11,767 nt of DNA. Source: an uncultured Clostridia bacterium. GTDB taxonomy: Bacteria > Bacillota > Clostridia > Oscillospirales > CAG-272. The translations under genes were made by a program, and so were the position numbers. Positions 4,924-11,720 of this stretch are shown piece after piece (positions within the stretch are counted from its first letter, which is position 1; the number at the start of each line of letters is the position of its first letter). The stretch is taken from assembly GCA_946615525.1 (NCBI GenBank), contig CAMOHW010000012.1, positions 1 through 11,767 on the forward strand, read 5' to 3'. The notes under the pieces are model-generated. The model worked only from the letters and a program-made list of their open reading frames with translations, searched no databases and had not been told where the DNA came from.

Positions 4924-6648
4924 GTGCTGGCATTTATGGCAAATTTGGCAACCGAAAATCGGTTTTCCTGGTTTTTCCCGGTAGCAATCGCGCTGATCGG
5001 CGTTTTTGTTGCGGAGGTTTTTTGCATTGTCTATCTTATCCGGAAGGTGCTTGCCGCAAAAAAAGCCGGAGAGCAGGAGAAAAATGACGAGAATACCGCA
5101 TTTTTTCCGATGATCCTGTCGGTTGTTTCCGGTAGTGCCGTCAGCGCTCGCGCCGGTTGGCTGATCGCGCTTGCAATTCTTGCCTTGGTTGGAGCATTTG
5201 CGCTTGCCGGGCTGATTGTTTTTTGCTATATCAAGGGCATTTTGTTTGTCCAAGCCGAACAACAACCGGTCAAAAAGCTCAATGTGTTTGACGCACTTTC
5301 TCCCGCCAAAGAAAAGCCCGAATCCCAAAAAGGAAAATCCGATCCCCAAAAGGATCTTCATTCCGCCATGTTTGCTTTTGACGACGCGGACGAGCATCTG
5401 CCCGGAGAACCAAAGGTGATCCCGGCCGTTGCCTACGCACAGGAGCCGCTGGAGCAGGCAGGATACGAAAAAGAGGAAGATGAGGACGAGGATCTGACGG
5501 ATGGTCTCTCCGCGCTGGATCCCGACTCTGAAGAGGACGAAGAAACCGAAACGGTCGACGCATCTGATGACCCCAACCTCTTTACCGGAAACGAGCGCGT
5601 GGTGGGTTACGATCCCGCAACCGATTGCAATATTATCGAGCGCTATCGCAAATCTTTTGAATCCAAACTGATCCAATCCGAGCCGCAGATCAAACGGTAT
5701 TACAGTGGTCTTAAAAACGCGCTCCTCTCCTATAAGGGCACCAAATCGCGTTTGAGCTGGACGGCAGACAGCTTCCACAACGGACGCGCGCAACTTGCAA
5801 AAATCAATGTCAAGACCCGCATTCTGGAGGTTTACTTTGCCATTGATCCTGCATCCTTGGATGGAACGCTCTATCGCGGACAAGATGTTGGTGCGCTCCG
5901 CAAATATTCTGAGACTCCGTTCCGCTATAAAATCCGCACCGACCGCAAATATAGATGGGCGCTGGAACTTGTCCAACGCGTCAGCGAGGAACACGGCCTG
6001 GTTCCCATTGATATTGAACCGGTGGATTATGAAAGCCAATATCCGTTTGACACAATGGACAACCTGGTTAAGCGTAAGCTGGTCAAGGTGACCACCCGAC
6101 TGGAAAAAGTGGCAAACGAGTTTGAATATGACGACACTGCCGAACTGGAAGAAGAGGAGCAGGAGAAACCCGAAGAGCGGTCCCAAGAGTTTGCTCAAAC
6201 GAATTGGGAGCTCGACCGCGACCGGGAGGCAGACACCGATTTTTCCGACGAGGATGAGGACGAGCCCGAGGCAATTCCGGCAGTGGTGCAAACCGAACCG
6301 GCAAAACCAACCTGGGGTGACCAGATCTCTTTGATGGATCAAGTGCCCGACGCCTTCTTTGAAGAGCAACAGGCAGGCGCAGAGTTTGCTCCCAGAAAAG
6401 GCAGAAAGGTGGATCCCGACCTGGCACAGGTAGATGTTGCCCTTTTGGATCTGCATTTTAACGATGGAGATACCGTTACCCTGAATGTTCTCAAACGCCG
6501 CGGTCTGGTCTTTTCGGACGCGCAGCGTCTCAAAGTGCGCGCATCCGGCAAAATGACGCGCCAGTTGACCATTGTTGCCAATCAGTTCACCTATGATGCC
6601 ATCAGCGCCATCAACGAGGCCGGCGGCACCGCACAGTTTTTGAGATAA
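4924..6648 (+). CDS. Membrane-anchored acidic protein with C-terminal ribosomal uL15-like domain
   Basis: The product has 574 residues. Two membrane helices lie at about 18-40 and 80-108. A strongly acidic linker (183-216) leads to a mixed helix/strand domain (about 238-350; motifs SFESKLIQSEPQIKRYYSGL and SRLSWTADSFHNGR), which I have seen in unnamed clostridial proteins. A second acidic stretch (403-450) follows. Residues about 505-573 resemble the C-terminal half of ribosomal protein uL15: VTLNVLKRRGLV, then LKVRASGKMTRQLTIVANQF, and INEAGGTAQFL at the end. The ribosomal N-terminal Gly/Arg/Lys-rich part is absent, so this is not the ribosomal protein. The uL15-like domain probably faces the cytoplasm. 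I choose GTG 4924 because GGAGG (4911-4915) ends eight bases upstream; the ATG at 4936 is too far away. It is the first gene of an operon with the InlB-repeat gene 21 bases downstream. Function is unknown. Confidence 0.82.
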   Translation: MLAFMANLATENRFSWFFPVAIALIGVFVAEVFCIVYLIRKVLAAKKAGEQEKNDENTAFFPMILSVVSGSAVSARAGWLIALAILALVGAFALAGLIVFCYIKGILFVQAEQQPVKKLNVFDALSPAKEKPESQKGKSDPQKDLHSAMFAFDDADEHLPGEPKVIPAVAYAQEPLEQAGYEKEEDEDEDLTDGLSALDPDSEEDEETETVDASDDPNLFTGNERVVGYDPATDCNIIERYRKSFESKLIQSEPQIKRYYSGLKNALLSYKGTKSRLSWTADSFHNGRAQLAKINVKTRILEVYFAIDPASLDGTLYRGQDVGALRKYSETPFRYKIRTDRKYRWALELVQRVSEEHGLVPIDIEPVDYESQYPFDTMDNLVKRKLVKVTTRLEKVANEFEYDDTAELEEEEQEKPEERSQEFAQTNWELDRDREADTDFSDEDEDEPEAIPAVVQTEPAKPTWGDQISLMDQVPDAFFEEQQAGAEFAPRKGRKVDPDLAQVDVALLDLHFNDGDTVTLNVLKRRGLVFSDAQRLKVRASGKMTRQLTIVANQFTYDAISAINEAGGTAQFLR

Positions 6649-6669
6649 GGAAAAAGGAGGAAAGATGAG

Positions 6670-8718
6670 ATGAAAAACAAAACTCGTTTGACACTCCTTT
6701 TGATGCTTGCTGTTGCGCTGCTTCTCGGCGTTTTGGCGGCAGTCCCGTTTGTCGCGTCTGCGGACGGGGAAGTTACGCTGACCGTTTATATAGTAGATGA
6801 AAGCGGTAACCAGATAGCAAATTACGGCGAAATTACCCCGGCAGGAGTTGTCGAAAACGCATCTACCGTTTCCTATTCTGCGGTGCCGGGAACCACTATT
6901 ACTTTAACGATGGTCCCAAATGGCAATTATACCTTCGTTGCATGGACAGATGATCCTATCTACGGAGATAATCTCGGAAACGGGGACCTCTCCGTTACCC
7001 TTGCTTCCAATACCACTCGATATGCCGTTTTTGAACCGACGGAATATAGAATCTATTATGTCGGCGCAAAAAATGAAACAACCCCACCGGATGCTGTAAA
7101 AGTACACTATGGAACGGATTTGGAGTTTCACCCGGAATATTTAAAAACCATGAGTTTGAAATCCACGCGAAAATACGGAGAAGAAGTAACCGTTTCCCCG
7201 GTGACTGCAAAAACGGACGGCGGAGATCTAACGCACACTTTTGATGGTTGGAAAGCTTATACTGCCACCGGTGTTGAGATCGAACTGGAAAACAATGATA
7301 CGATCAAAGCCGAAACAAACTGTGATGTCTATCTTGTTCCGCAGTGGACGCCGATCCGGGTAGATGTTACCAGAATTGACCTTATCGGCACACCGGAGGA
7401 TGTTCAGGAAACCGCACTTGGAAGCAATACCGCCCAATTCAATTATGGTGCAACCGTTTCGGGTGAGGATTTCGACAATCAAGATTATGATGGATATGAT
7501 TTTACCGGCTCTTCCTCGATAGTGGTTGATTTGGATACAACAACCAATATTGTTTATTGTTATTATACTCCGCATCTTTTTGAAATCACCTTTTACGTGA
7601 ATGCTCCTGACGACAAGGAGATCACCACGCCGGAAAAACTGACCGTTTTCTATCGCGGCACAACTCCTTCTATTACCCCATTGCAATGCAAGGGTTACCG
7701 TTTTTGCGGATATGTTGATGCAGTTGGAGATCTTTGCTTTAACGCAGACGGAACCCCGACCGACAAGATTGCAACATGGACTGCTTTGAGCAATATCACC
7801 CTGTATGCGCAATGGGAAAAATTGTCCCCTGCGAACACTCCGGCCTGGACGATCGATTATGCGAATGAAGCGCTGAAAGACATTGTCCCCGGAGACTACC
7901 AGATCACCTGCGGGGAGGATGTTCAAACCGTTACCGTATCCGAGGGGGAAACCCTTTCGATCGTCAGCTTCCTTGGTAAAACGATCCAGGTGGTTCGTCT
8001 TGGTGTAGATGGTGAGACTGCAGATAGCGTCCCGCAAACGATCGCGTTTTCGGATCGCCCTTCTGCGGTAGAGTTCAAATGTACCCTGAAAACGGAAACC
8101 AAACGGACGCGTGAGCTGCTGGTTGAAGTTCCCGGCGGAACCGAGGGGCTTTACGAGGTCGCCTATACCACTCCCGATCAGGACATTCCCGAAAACTGGA
8201 CGACCGACCTGCTTTTGAAGGATTTGAAACCCGGTGTCACATATACCATTTATCTCCGCGTTCGCGCAACCGATGCGGCACCGCACGGAGTTACGGCAGA
8301 ACCGCAAACCTTTGAGTTTTCGCACCTGGTGGATCTCAAACCGCTGTTCATCATTTTGGTATGCCTGCTTGCTTTGCAGCTTTTGGCGCTTGCCTTCCTG
8401 CTCATTGGGCGTCGCCGTGCCGGATTGAACGCCGTTGCCGCACCGCTTGCGGCGTTGCTTGCCGTTAAACTGATCCCCGCAGGGCTCTTCCCATGGATCA
8501 TCATTCTAACTGTTGCAGTCGTTGCCTTGCAGGTCGTTCTGGTTGTTCTGGCACTTCAATCCAGTATCGTTTGGAAGAAGCGTCCCGGTGGCAAGAAAAA
8601 CTCCGAAGAAAAAGTCGATCGCTTGTCCGATACCGCCGAGTTTACTCTTTTTGGTGAGAAGAGAACCGAGACGGATCAACCGGCACAAAAAGACGATAAG
8701 GAAGATGAAAACAACTAA
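6670..8718 (+). CDS. Secreted InlB B-repeat-type surface protein with C-terminal membrane segments
   Basis: The protein has 682 residues. A signal peptide (1-31; hydrophobic core 8-28, likely cut after ASA) starts it. The outer part contains several repeat-like modules: about 33-124 (FVAWTDD...YAVFEP) and 125-228 (FDGWKAY...YLVPQW), a more divergent one (229-300), and 302-383 (GYRFCGYV...LYAQWEK). The F-x-GW...AxW signature fits the Listeria-Bacteroides (InlB B-repeat) family, found in adhesin-type surface proteins. A module starting AWTIDYANEAL (392) and a fibronectin-III-like one (about 482-550) follow. Membrane helices lie at about 557-579 and 587-630, then a charged cytoplasmic tail (635-682). 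There is no LPXTG sorting motif, so it is held by the membrane helices. GGAGG (6656-6660) sits nine bases before the ATG. It shares a transcript with the uL15-domain protein, suggesting joint work at the envelope. Confidence 0.85.
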   Translation: MKNKTRLTLLLMLAVALLLGVLAAVPFVASADGEVTLTVYIVDESGNQIANYGEITPAGVVENASTVSYSAVPGTTITLTMVPNGNYTFVAWTDDPIYGDNLGNGDLSVTLASNTTRYAVFEPTEYRIYYVGAKNETTPPDAVKVHYGTDLEFHPEYLKTMSLKSTRKYGEEVTVSPVTAKTDGGDLTHTFDGWKAYTATGVEIELENNDTIKAETNCDVYLVPQWTPIRVDVTRIDLIGTPEDVQETALGSNTAQFNYGATVSGEDFDNQDYDGYDFTGSSSIVVDLDTTTNIVYCYYTPHLFEITFYVNAPDDKEITTPEKLTVFYRGTTPSITPLQCKGYRFCGYVDAVGDLCFNADGTPTDKIATWTALSNITLYAQWEKLSPANTPAWTIDYANEALKDIVPGDYQITCGEDVQTVTVSEGETLSIVSFLGKTIQVVRLGVDGETADSVPQTIAFSDRPSAVEFKCTLKTETKRTRELLVEVPGGTEGLYEVAYTTPDQDIPENWTTDLLLKDLKPGVTYTIYLRVRATDAAPHGVTAEPQTFEFSHLVDLKPLFIILVCLLALQLLALAFLLIGRRRAGLNAVAAPLAALLAVKLIPAGLFPWIIILTVAVVALQVVLVVLALQSSIVWKKRPGGKKNSEEKVDRLSDTAEFTLFGEKRTETDQPAQKDDKEDENN

Positions 8719-8746
8719 AAAACGCGCACCGTAACCGCGCGAAAAG

Positions 8747-8778
8747 AAAGCCACTCTGCTGTTATGCAGAGTGGCTTT
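8747..8778. terminator. Bidirectional terminator between the InlB-repeat gene and the DUF308-like gene
   Basis: AAAGCCACTCTGC (8747-8759) pairs with GCAGAGTGGCTTT (8766-8778), 13 base pairs with a six-base loop. A T-run follows on each strand. It lies 28 bases after the + stop (8718) and 18 bases past the - stop (8797). Confidence 0.92.
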
Positions 8779-8796
8779 TGCATTGTATTCAAAATA

Positions 8797-9312
8797 TCAT
8801 TCGCTTTTCTTTGCTTTTTTGGATTCGATCAATTCTTCCAAAAGCGGGAAGGCCACTTCCAAAATCAGTTCAATTCCCAAAAGAATCAAATGCACGGTCG
8901 CGTGGTGATGGGTTGGATTCAGGATCATCATAGCCGAAAGAACAATGACAACGATTGATTCAATGATATCAACAGAAGCCAGAATATTCTTCCGAATGTT
9001 TACCAGTGCCTCAATCATTTCGCGTCCTTCGCGAATGATCGCCCAAACGCCCCAAATCACGCAAATTTTTGTCAGGTCGTCGTAGGAAAGGAACATCAAA
9101 ACCGCAAGGACGAATTGGATGACCGATTCGGCAAGCTCGGCATACTGCCGGCGAATGATGCGGAAAGCCATTTCTTCCAGCGCATAAGCCAAAATAACAC
9201 CACCCACCAGAAAAGCCAAGCCGGCGGACATGACGCTTTTATAAAAAATGAAAATCAAAATACCGGCAAGGATGTAAAGTGCAGTTTTGGTCCATTTCAA
9301 ATACTTTGGCAT
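8797..9312 (-). CDS. DUF308/HdeD-like small membrane protein
   Basis: The protein has 171 residues and about five or six membrane segments (roughly 9-24, 28-45, 60-76, 80-94, 113-131 and 138-158) and a charged tail (ESKKAKKSE). The evenly spaced short helices with few polar residues resemble the HdeD/DUF308 group; the match is by overall form, not by a diagnostic motif. A cluster of His residues (135-137 and 141 in PTHHHATVH) sits at a loop edge and could bind metal or sense pH. I choose ATG 9312: AGGAGA (9326-9321) leaves an eight-base gap, while an in-frame TTG at 9318 would leave only two. No clear promoter lies between this gene and the ribosomal-operon terminator, so some transcription may come from read-through. 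It shares a terminator with the convergent InlB-repeat gene. Confidence 0.75.
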   Translation of the reverse strand: MPKYLKWTKTALYILAGILIFIFYKSVMSAGLAFLVGGVILAYALEEMAFRIIRRQYAELAESVIQFVLAVLMFLSYDDLTKICVIWGVWAIIREGREMIEALVNIRKNILASVDIIESIVVIVLSAMMILNPTHHHATVHLILLGIELILEVAFPLLEELIESKKAKKSE

Positions 9313-9350
9313 AGTCAAAATCTCCTTTTTTATGAAAATGCGGAAAAAGC

Positions 9351-9383
9351 TACCCCATAAAACGCACTGCGTCCTATGGGGTA
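9351..9383 (-). terminator. Intrinsic terminator of rpsF-ssb-rpsR
   Basis: TACCCCATA (9351-9359) pairs with TATGGGGTA (9375-9383). An inner ACGC/GCGT pair (9362-9365 with 9369-9372) extends the stem. On the minus strand it follows the rpsR stop and runs into a U-tract (plus-strand A-run at 9345-9348). Confidence 0.88.
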
Positions 9384-9389
9384 AGTTTT

Positions 9390-9653
9390 TTAGTCGGTCA
9401 CAAAGGGCAACAGCGCCATGTTGCGCGCACGCTTGATGGCGGTGTTCAGCTCGCGCTGATGAACGGCGCAGGTTCCGGAAACACGGCGGGGCAGAATCTT
9501 GCCGCGCTCGCTGATGAACTTGCGGAGTTTTGCAGTATCTTTGTAATCAATGAACTGCACTTTGTCAGCGCAGAAAATGCAAACCTTTTTTCTTCTGCGG
9601 TTGATAGCCGGGCGAGCCGGACGAACAACCGTTTCAGGTGCTTTTGTATCCAT
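9390..9653 (-). CDS. rpsR: Small ribosomal subunit protein bS18
   Basis: At 87 residues this is the usual length for bS18, which sits on the platform of the 30S subunit and binds 16S rRNA together with bS6. The family core is clear: [12 protein letters not shown] (20-30), [19 protein letters not shown] (35-53), [31 protein letters not shown] (54-84). It keeps the CxxC (25, 28) and CxxH (62, 65) positions of the zinc-binding form, which many bacteria have lost. AAGGAG lies 11 bases before ATG 9653, a slightly long spacing. It is the last gene of the operon, 41 bases after ssb, and is followed by a strong terminator. Confidence 0.98.
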   Translation of the reverse strand: MDTKAPETVVRPARPAINRRRKKVCIFCADKVQFIDYKDTAKLRKFISERGKILPRRVSGTCAVHQRELNTAIKRARNMALLPFVTD

Positions 9654-9686
9654 GGTTCAAAAATCTCCTTATCAAATTGTGGGCAA

Positions 9687-9708
9687 ATCTGCCATTAGAA
9701 GGGCAGAT
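9687..9708 (-). promoter_or_regulatory. Hairpin spanning the ssb stop codon
   Basis: ATCTGCC (9687-9693) and GGCAGAT (9702-9708) form a seven-base-pair stem with an eight-base loop that includes the ssb stop codon (9697-9695). No U-tract follows, so it is not a normal terminator. It may stabilise or process the mRNA between ssb and rpsR, or may be chance. Confidence 0.3.
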
Positions 9709-10168
9709 CTTCGTCCGCTTTCACTTCCTCAAACTTTGGGGTTTGGTTGGGTTGAGCGGTGGAGTAAGAGGGCGCGGCAAAGGAATCCGATGCGAATTGA
9801 GAAGCAACGCCTCCGTCATTTTTTCCGTCAACGAACATAACTTCGTCGGCAATGATGTCGGTGGCATAGCGTTTTTGTCCTTGCTGATCGGTCCAGGAGC
9901 GATTCTGGATCGAGCCGACAACGCAAATTGCGGAACCCTTTTTGAAATAGCGGGAAACGAACTCGGCCTGGCCTCTCCAAGCAGTAACATTAAAGAAGTC
10001 TGCAACCGATTGTGCGGGGGCGCTGGAGTCGTTGGATTTGGGTTGGAATCTGCGGTTGACAGCGATGGAGAAAGAAACCACCGCAATTCCACTGTTGGTC
10101 TGTTTGAGTTCAGGGTCAGCGGTAAGACGTCCGCCGAGGATGACTTTGTTCAGATTCAGATTGGACAT
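9695..10168 (-). CDS. ssb: Single-stranded DNA-binding protein
   Basis: The 157-residue protein coats single-stranded DNA in replication, repair and recombination. An OB-fold domain fills residues 1-113: NLNKVILGGRLTADPEL (5-21), VVSFSIAVNRRF (30-41), FFNVTAWRGQAEFVSRYFKKG (59-78) and ICVVGSIQNRSWTDQQGQKR (81-100). Aromatics typical of base stacking (W64, W92 and others) are present. A flexible Ser/Ala/Gln-rich linker (about 119-146) leads to the acidic tip ADEDLPF, which docks partner proteins. A short insertion (about 43-54, SNDSSAPAQ) lengthens the loop before FFNV. GGAGG lies seven bases before ATG 10168. The place between rpsF and rpsR is the standard one in Bacillota, and because this is the housekeeping operon it is likely the main SSB. 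Confidence 0.98.
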   Translation of the reverse strand: MSNLNLNKVILGGRLTADPELKQTNSGIAVVSFSIAVNRRFQPKSNDSSAPAQSVADFFNVTAWRGQAEFVSRYFKKGSAICVVGSIQNRSWTDQQGQKRYATDIIADEVMFVDGKNDGGVASQFASDSFAAPSYSTAQPNQTPKFEEVKADEDLPF

Positions 10169-10198
10169 TTTTATGCCTCCTTTTCTTTCTTGACCAAA

Positions 10199-10639
10199 TT
10201 AAGCTTCAGTCGTTTCGGTCGCGGGGTTTTCTTCGGCTGCAGGAGCGGCTTCTTCGGCAGGAGCGGCTTCTTCAGCGGGTGCAGCTTCTTCAGCGGCAGC
10301 AGGAGCTTCCTCTGCAGGAGCGGCAAAAGTTACGGTAGCAGCGTCGTATTCCAGTTTGATGGTCATGGAACGAATGACAGTTTCGTCAATGTTCATCAAA
10401 CGCTGGAGTTCGGTGGGGAACTCGCCGTTGTTCTTGAATGTAACAACGGTGTAGTAACCCTCGTTCATATCCTCAATGGGATATGCAAGGCGGCGCTTGC
10501 CCCATTCATCAATCCGAATCACCTCCGCGTTGGCGGCGATCAGACCGGTGAACTTGTTTACTGTGGCCTTTGCGGCTTCTTCGCCGTTTGCAAGGGACAC
10601 AACAAACATACTCTCGTAAGAATTGTTTACCTTTTCCAT
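10199..10639 (-). CDS. rpsF: Small ribosomal subunit protein bS6 with long Ala/Glu/Pro tail
   Basis: Residues 1-100 are a complete bS6 (NNSYESMFVVSL at the start, IDEWGKRRLAYPIEDMNEGYYTVVTF at 43-68, ELQRLMNIDETVIRSMTIKLE at 77-97). bS6 pairs with bS18 on the 30S platform. Residues 101-146 form an unusual acidic tail rich in Ala, Glu and Pro with repeated APAEEA units, longer than the usual family length of about 95-100. bS6 of other bacteria can carry acidic tails, and in E. coli Glu residues are added after translation. GGAGG (10651-10647) lies seven bases before ATG 10639. It is the first gene of the operon behind a consensus promoter and a structured leader. The spacing to ssb is 30 bases. 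Confidence 0.97.
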   Translation of the reverse strand: MEKVNNSYESMFVVSLANGEEAAKATVNKFTGLIAANAEVIRIDEWGKRRLAYPIEDMNEGYYTVVTFKNNGEFPTELQRLMNIDETVIRSMTIKLEYDAATVTFAAPAEEAPAAAEEAAPAEEAAPAEEAAPAAEENPATETTEA

Positions 10640-10717
10640 TTTTTTACCTCCCTATGGACTTTTCGGTCGTGCTTGAAAATTTGCACGACAGAGAGACGGG
10701 TCAATTTGCCCGTGTCA
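10640..10717 (-). promoter_or_regulatory. Structured rpsF leader, candidate S6:S18 autoregulatory element
   Basis: From the predicted start near 10717 the leader holds two hairpins. The first pairs ACGGG with CCCGT (10713-10709 with 10700-10696). The second pairs GTCGTGC with GCACGAC (10689-10683 with 10672-10666). A CCG triplet overlaps the last base pair of the second hairpin (10667-10665). Directly 5' of that hairpin, CTCTCT (10695-10690) can pair with AGGGAG (10653-10648), which overlaps the ribosome binding site. S6:S18 complexes are known to bind a hairpin with a CCG beside the stem in rpsF leaders, so autoregulation is plausible. The match to the known motif was judged by eye. Confidence 0.5.
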
Positions 10718-10724
10718 ATATGGA

Positions 10725-10753
10725 ATTATACCATGTTTTGGGCGGTCTGTCAA
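10725..10753 (-). promoter_or_regulatory. Consensus sigma-A promoter of rpsF-ssb-rpsR
   Basis: On the minus strand -35 TTGACA (10753-10748) and -10 TATAAT (10730-10725) match the consensus exactly, with a 17-base spacer. This is what a strong ribosomal-protein promoter should look like. Confidence 0.93.
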
Positions 10754-10802
10754 GCATTTGGAAAAATATTTTCGCGTTTTTTCAAAAAAAGAGGCAATAT
10801 TC

Positions 10803-10831
10803 TTGCAAAAATCCCTTCCATTTGTTATAAT
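10803..10831 (+). promoter_or_regulatory. Promoter of the MBL-lipoprotein / SDR operon
   Basis: -35 TTGCAA (10803-10808) and -10 TATAAT (10826-10831), 17 bases apart. Predicted start is near 10838, leaving a leader of about 28 bases that carries AGGAG. Confidence 0.8.
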
Positions 10832-10865
10832 AGCCATAGAAATGGTTGCCGAAAGGAGAAGGAAT

Positions 10866-11720
10866 ATGCGTTTCACGCGGTTTGGCATATTGCTTTTGCT
10901 GTTCCTCTTTTTGTTTTCGGGTTGTCGTCCGACCGCGGAAAAACCGCTTTCGCTGATCTTTTTGGATGTGGGACAGGGGAACGCGACTCTTTTGCAAACA
11001 CCAAAGGGAAATATTTTGGTGGATTGCGGACCCGAGAACGCGCAGGAAACGCTCTGCCGTAAACTGCAAGCGCGCGGGATCCGATCCATCAAAGCCATAA
11101 TCCTCACGCACCCGGACGAAGACCATATCGGCGGCGCCGATTTGATCTTGGAGCGGTTTTCGGTAGAGCAGGTCCTCTATAACGGAGCCACCGAGGAAAA
11201 CGAAAGCTTTTTGCGTTTTCAAAAGACTGCGAAGCAACAGAATATTCCCATGGAGGCATTGGACCGGGATGACGAAGTTCTTTTCGGAGCGCTGAAAATC
11301 ACCGTTTTCTGCCCCATCGACCGCACCGCGGAACAAACGGGTAATCAGGGCAGCTTGGTTTTTCGGGTGGAGTATCAAACGGTGTCGGCTCTTTTTATGG
11401 GGGATGCCGAGGAGAGCGTTGAGGAAGAGTTATTGCAAACCTATGGTGCTTCCGGTCTTGCGGCAACCGTTTTGCAGGTGGGGCACCACGGCTCGGCAAC
11501 TTCGAGCAGTCCGGAGTTTTTGGCGGCGGTTTCTCCAACCTATGCGGTCATTTCCTGCGGAGCGAAAAACCGATACGGTCACCCGGACGGCAGAGTTTTA
11601 GAGCGTTTGAAAGCAGTGAATGCCACCGTACTGCGCACCGATCTGGAGGGCGATATTGTGCTTCAATGGAACGGCGAATCTTTAAAAGACAAGATTAGGA
11701 TAAAAGGAAACAGAACATGA
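10866..11720 (+). CDS. Secreted lipoprotein with ComEC-like metallo-beta-lactamase domain
   Basis: The protein has 284 residues. It starts with a lipoprotein signal (hydrophobic 8-18, lipobox FSGC with Cys20), so it should be anchored outside the membrane. The rest is a metallo-beta-lactamase fold like the soluble part of ComEC: LIFLDVGQGNATLLQTPKGNILVDCG (30-55), the metal motif THPDEDHIGG (81-90; His82, Asp84, Asp86, His87), FMGDAE (177-182, metal Asp180), VGHHGS (205-210) and YGHPD (237-241). ComEC itself adds membrane channel segments, which are absent here, so this is a stand-alone form. Likely a hydrolase, possibly a phosphodiesterase or nuclease; the substrate is not told by sequence. 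I choose ATG 10866, not any upstream in-frame start, because GGAG (10855-10858) ends seven bases ahead, the promoter at 10803-10831 precedes it, and it begins directly at the signal peptide. Its stop overlaps the start of the next gene. Confidence 0.88.
   Translation: MRFTRFGILLLLFLFLFSGCRPTAEKPLSLIFLDVGQGNATLLQTPKGNILVDCGPENAQETLCRKLQARGIRSIKAIILTHPDEDHIGGADLILERFSVEQVLYNGATEENESFLRFQKTAKQQNIPMEALDRDDEVLFGALKITVFCPIDRTAEQTGNQGSLVFRVEYQTVSALFMGDAEESVEEELLQTYGASGLAATVLQVGHHGSATSSSPEFLAAVSPTYAVISCGAKNRYGHPDGRVLERLKAVNATVLRTDLEGDIVLQWNGESLKDKIRIKGNRT

Noticed and set aside
4870..6456. A 528-codon open frame on the minus strand inside the uL15-domain gene
   Set aside because: It is fully antisense to a gene with promoter, ribosome binding site and recognisable domains. 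Its translation is low-complexity with no family signature and it has no ribosome binding site. It arises from the codon pattern of the + gene.
7228..8325. A 365-codon minus-strand frame inside the InlB-repeat gene
   Set aside because: It is antisense to a well-supported secreted protein, with no ribosome binding site or domain character.
10230..10322. Short tandem repeats as a possible CRISPR or regulatory array
   Set aside because: The repeats are about 18 bases, in frame, without spacers, and code the Ala/Glu/Pro tail of bS6.
9638..11062. A 474-codon open frame on the plus strand across ssb and rpsF
   Set aside because: It lies antisense to certain rpsR-ssb-rpsF genes and also runs through their promoter and the next gene's promoter. 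The Gly/Phe/Ser-rich translation is a mirror of the sense genes.
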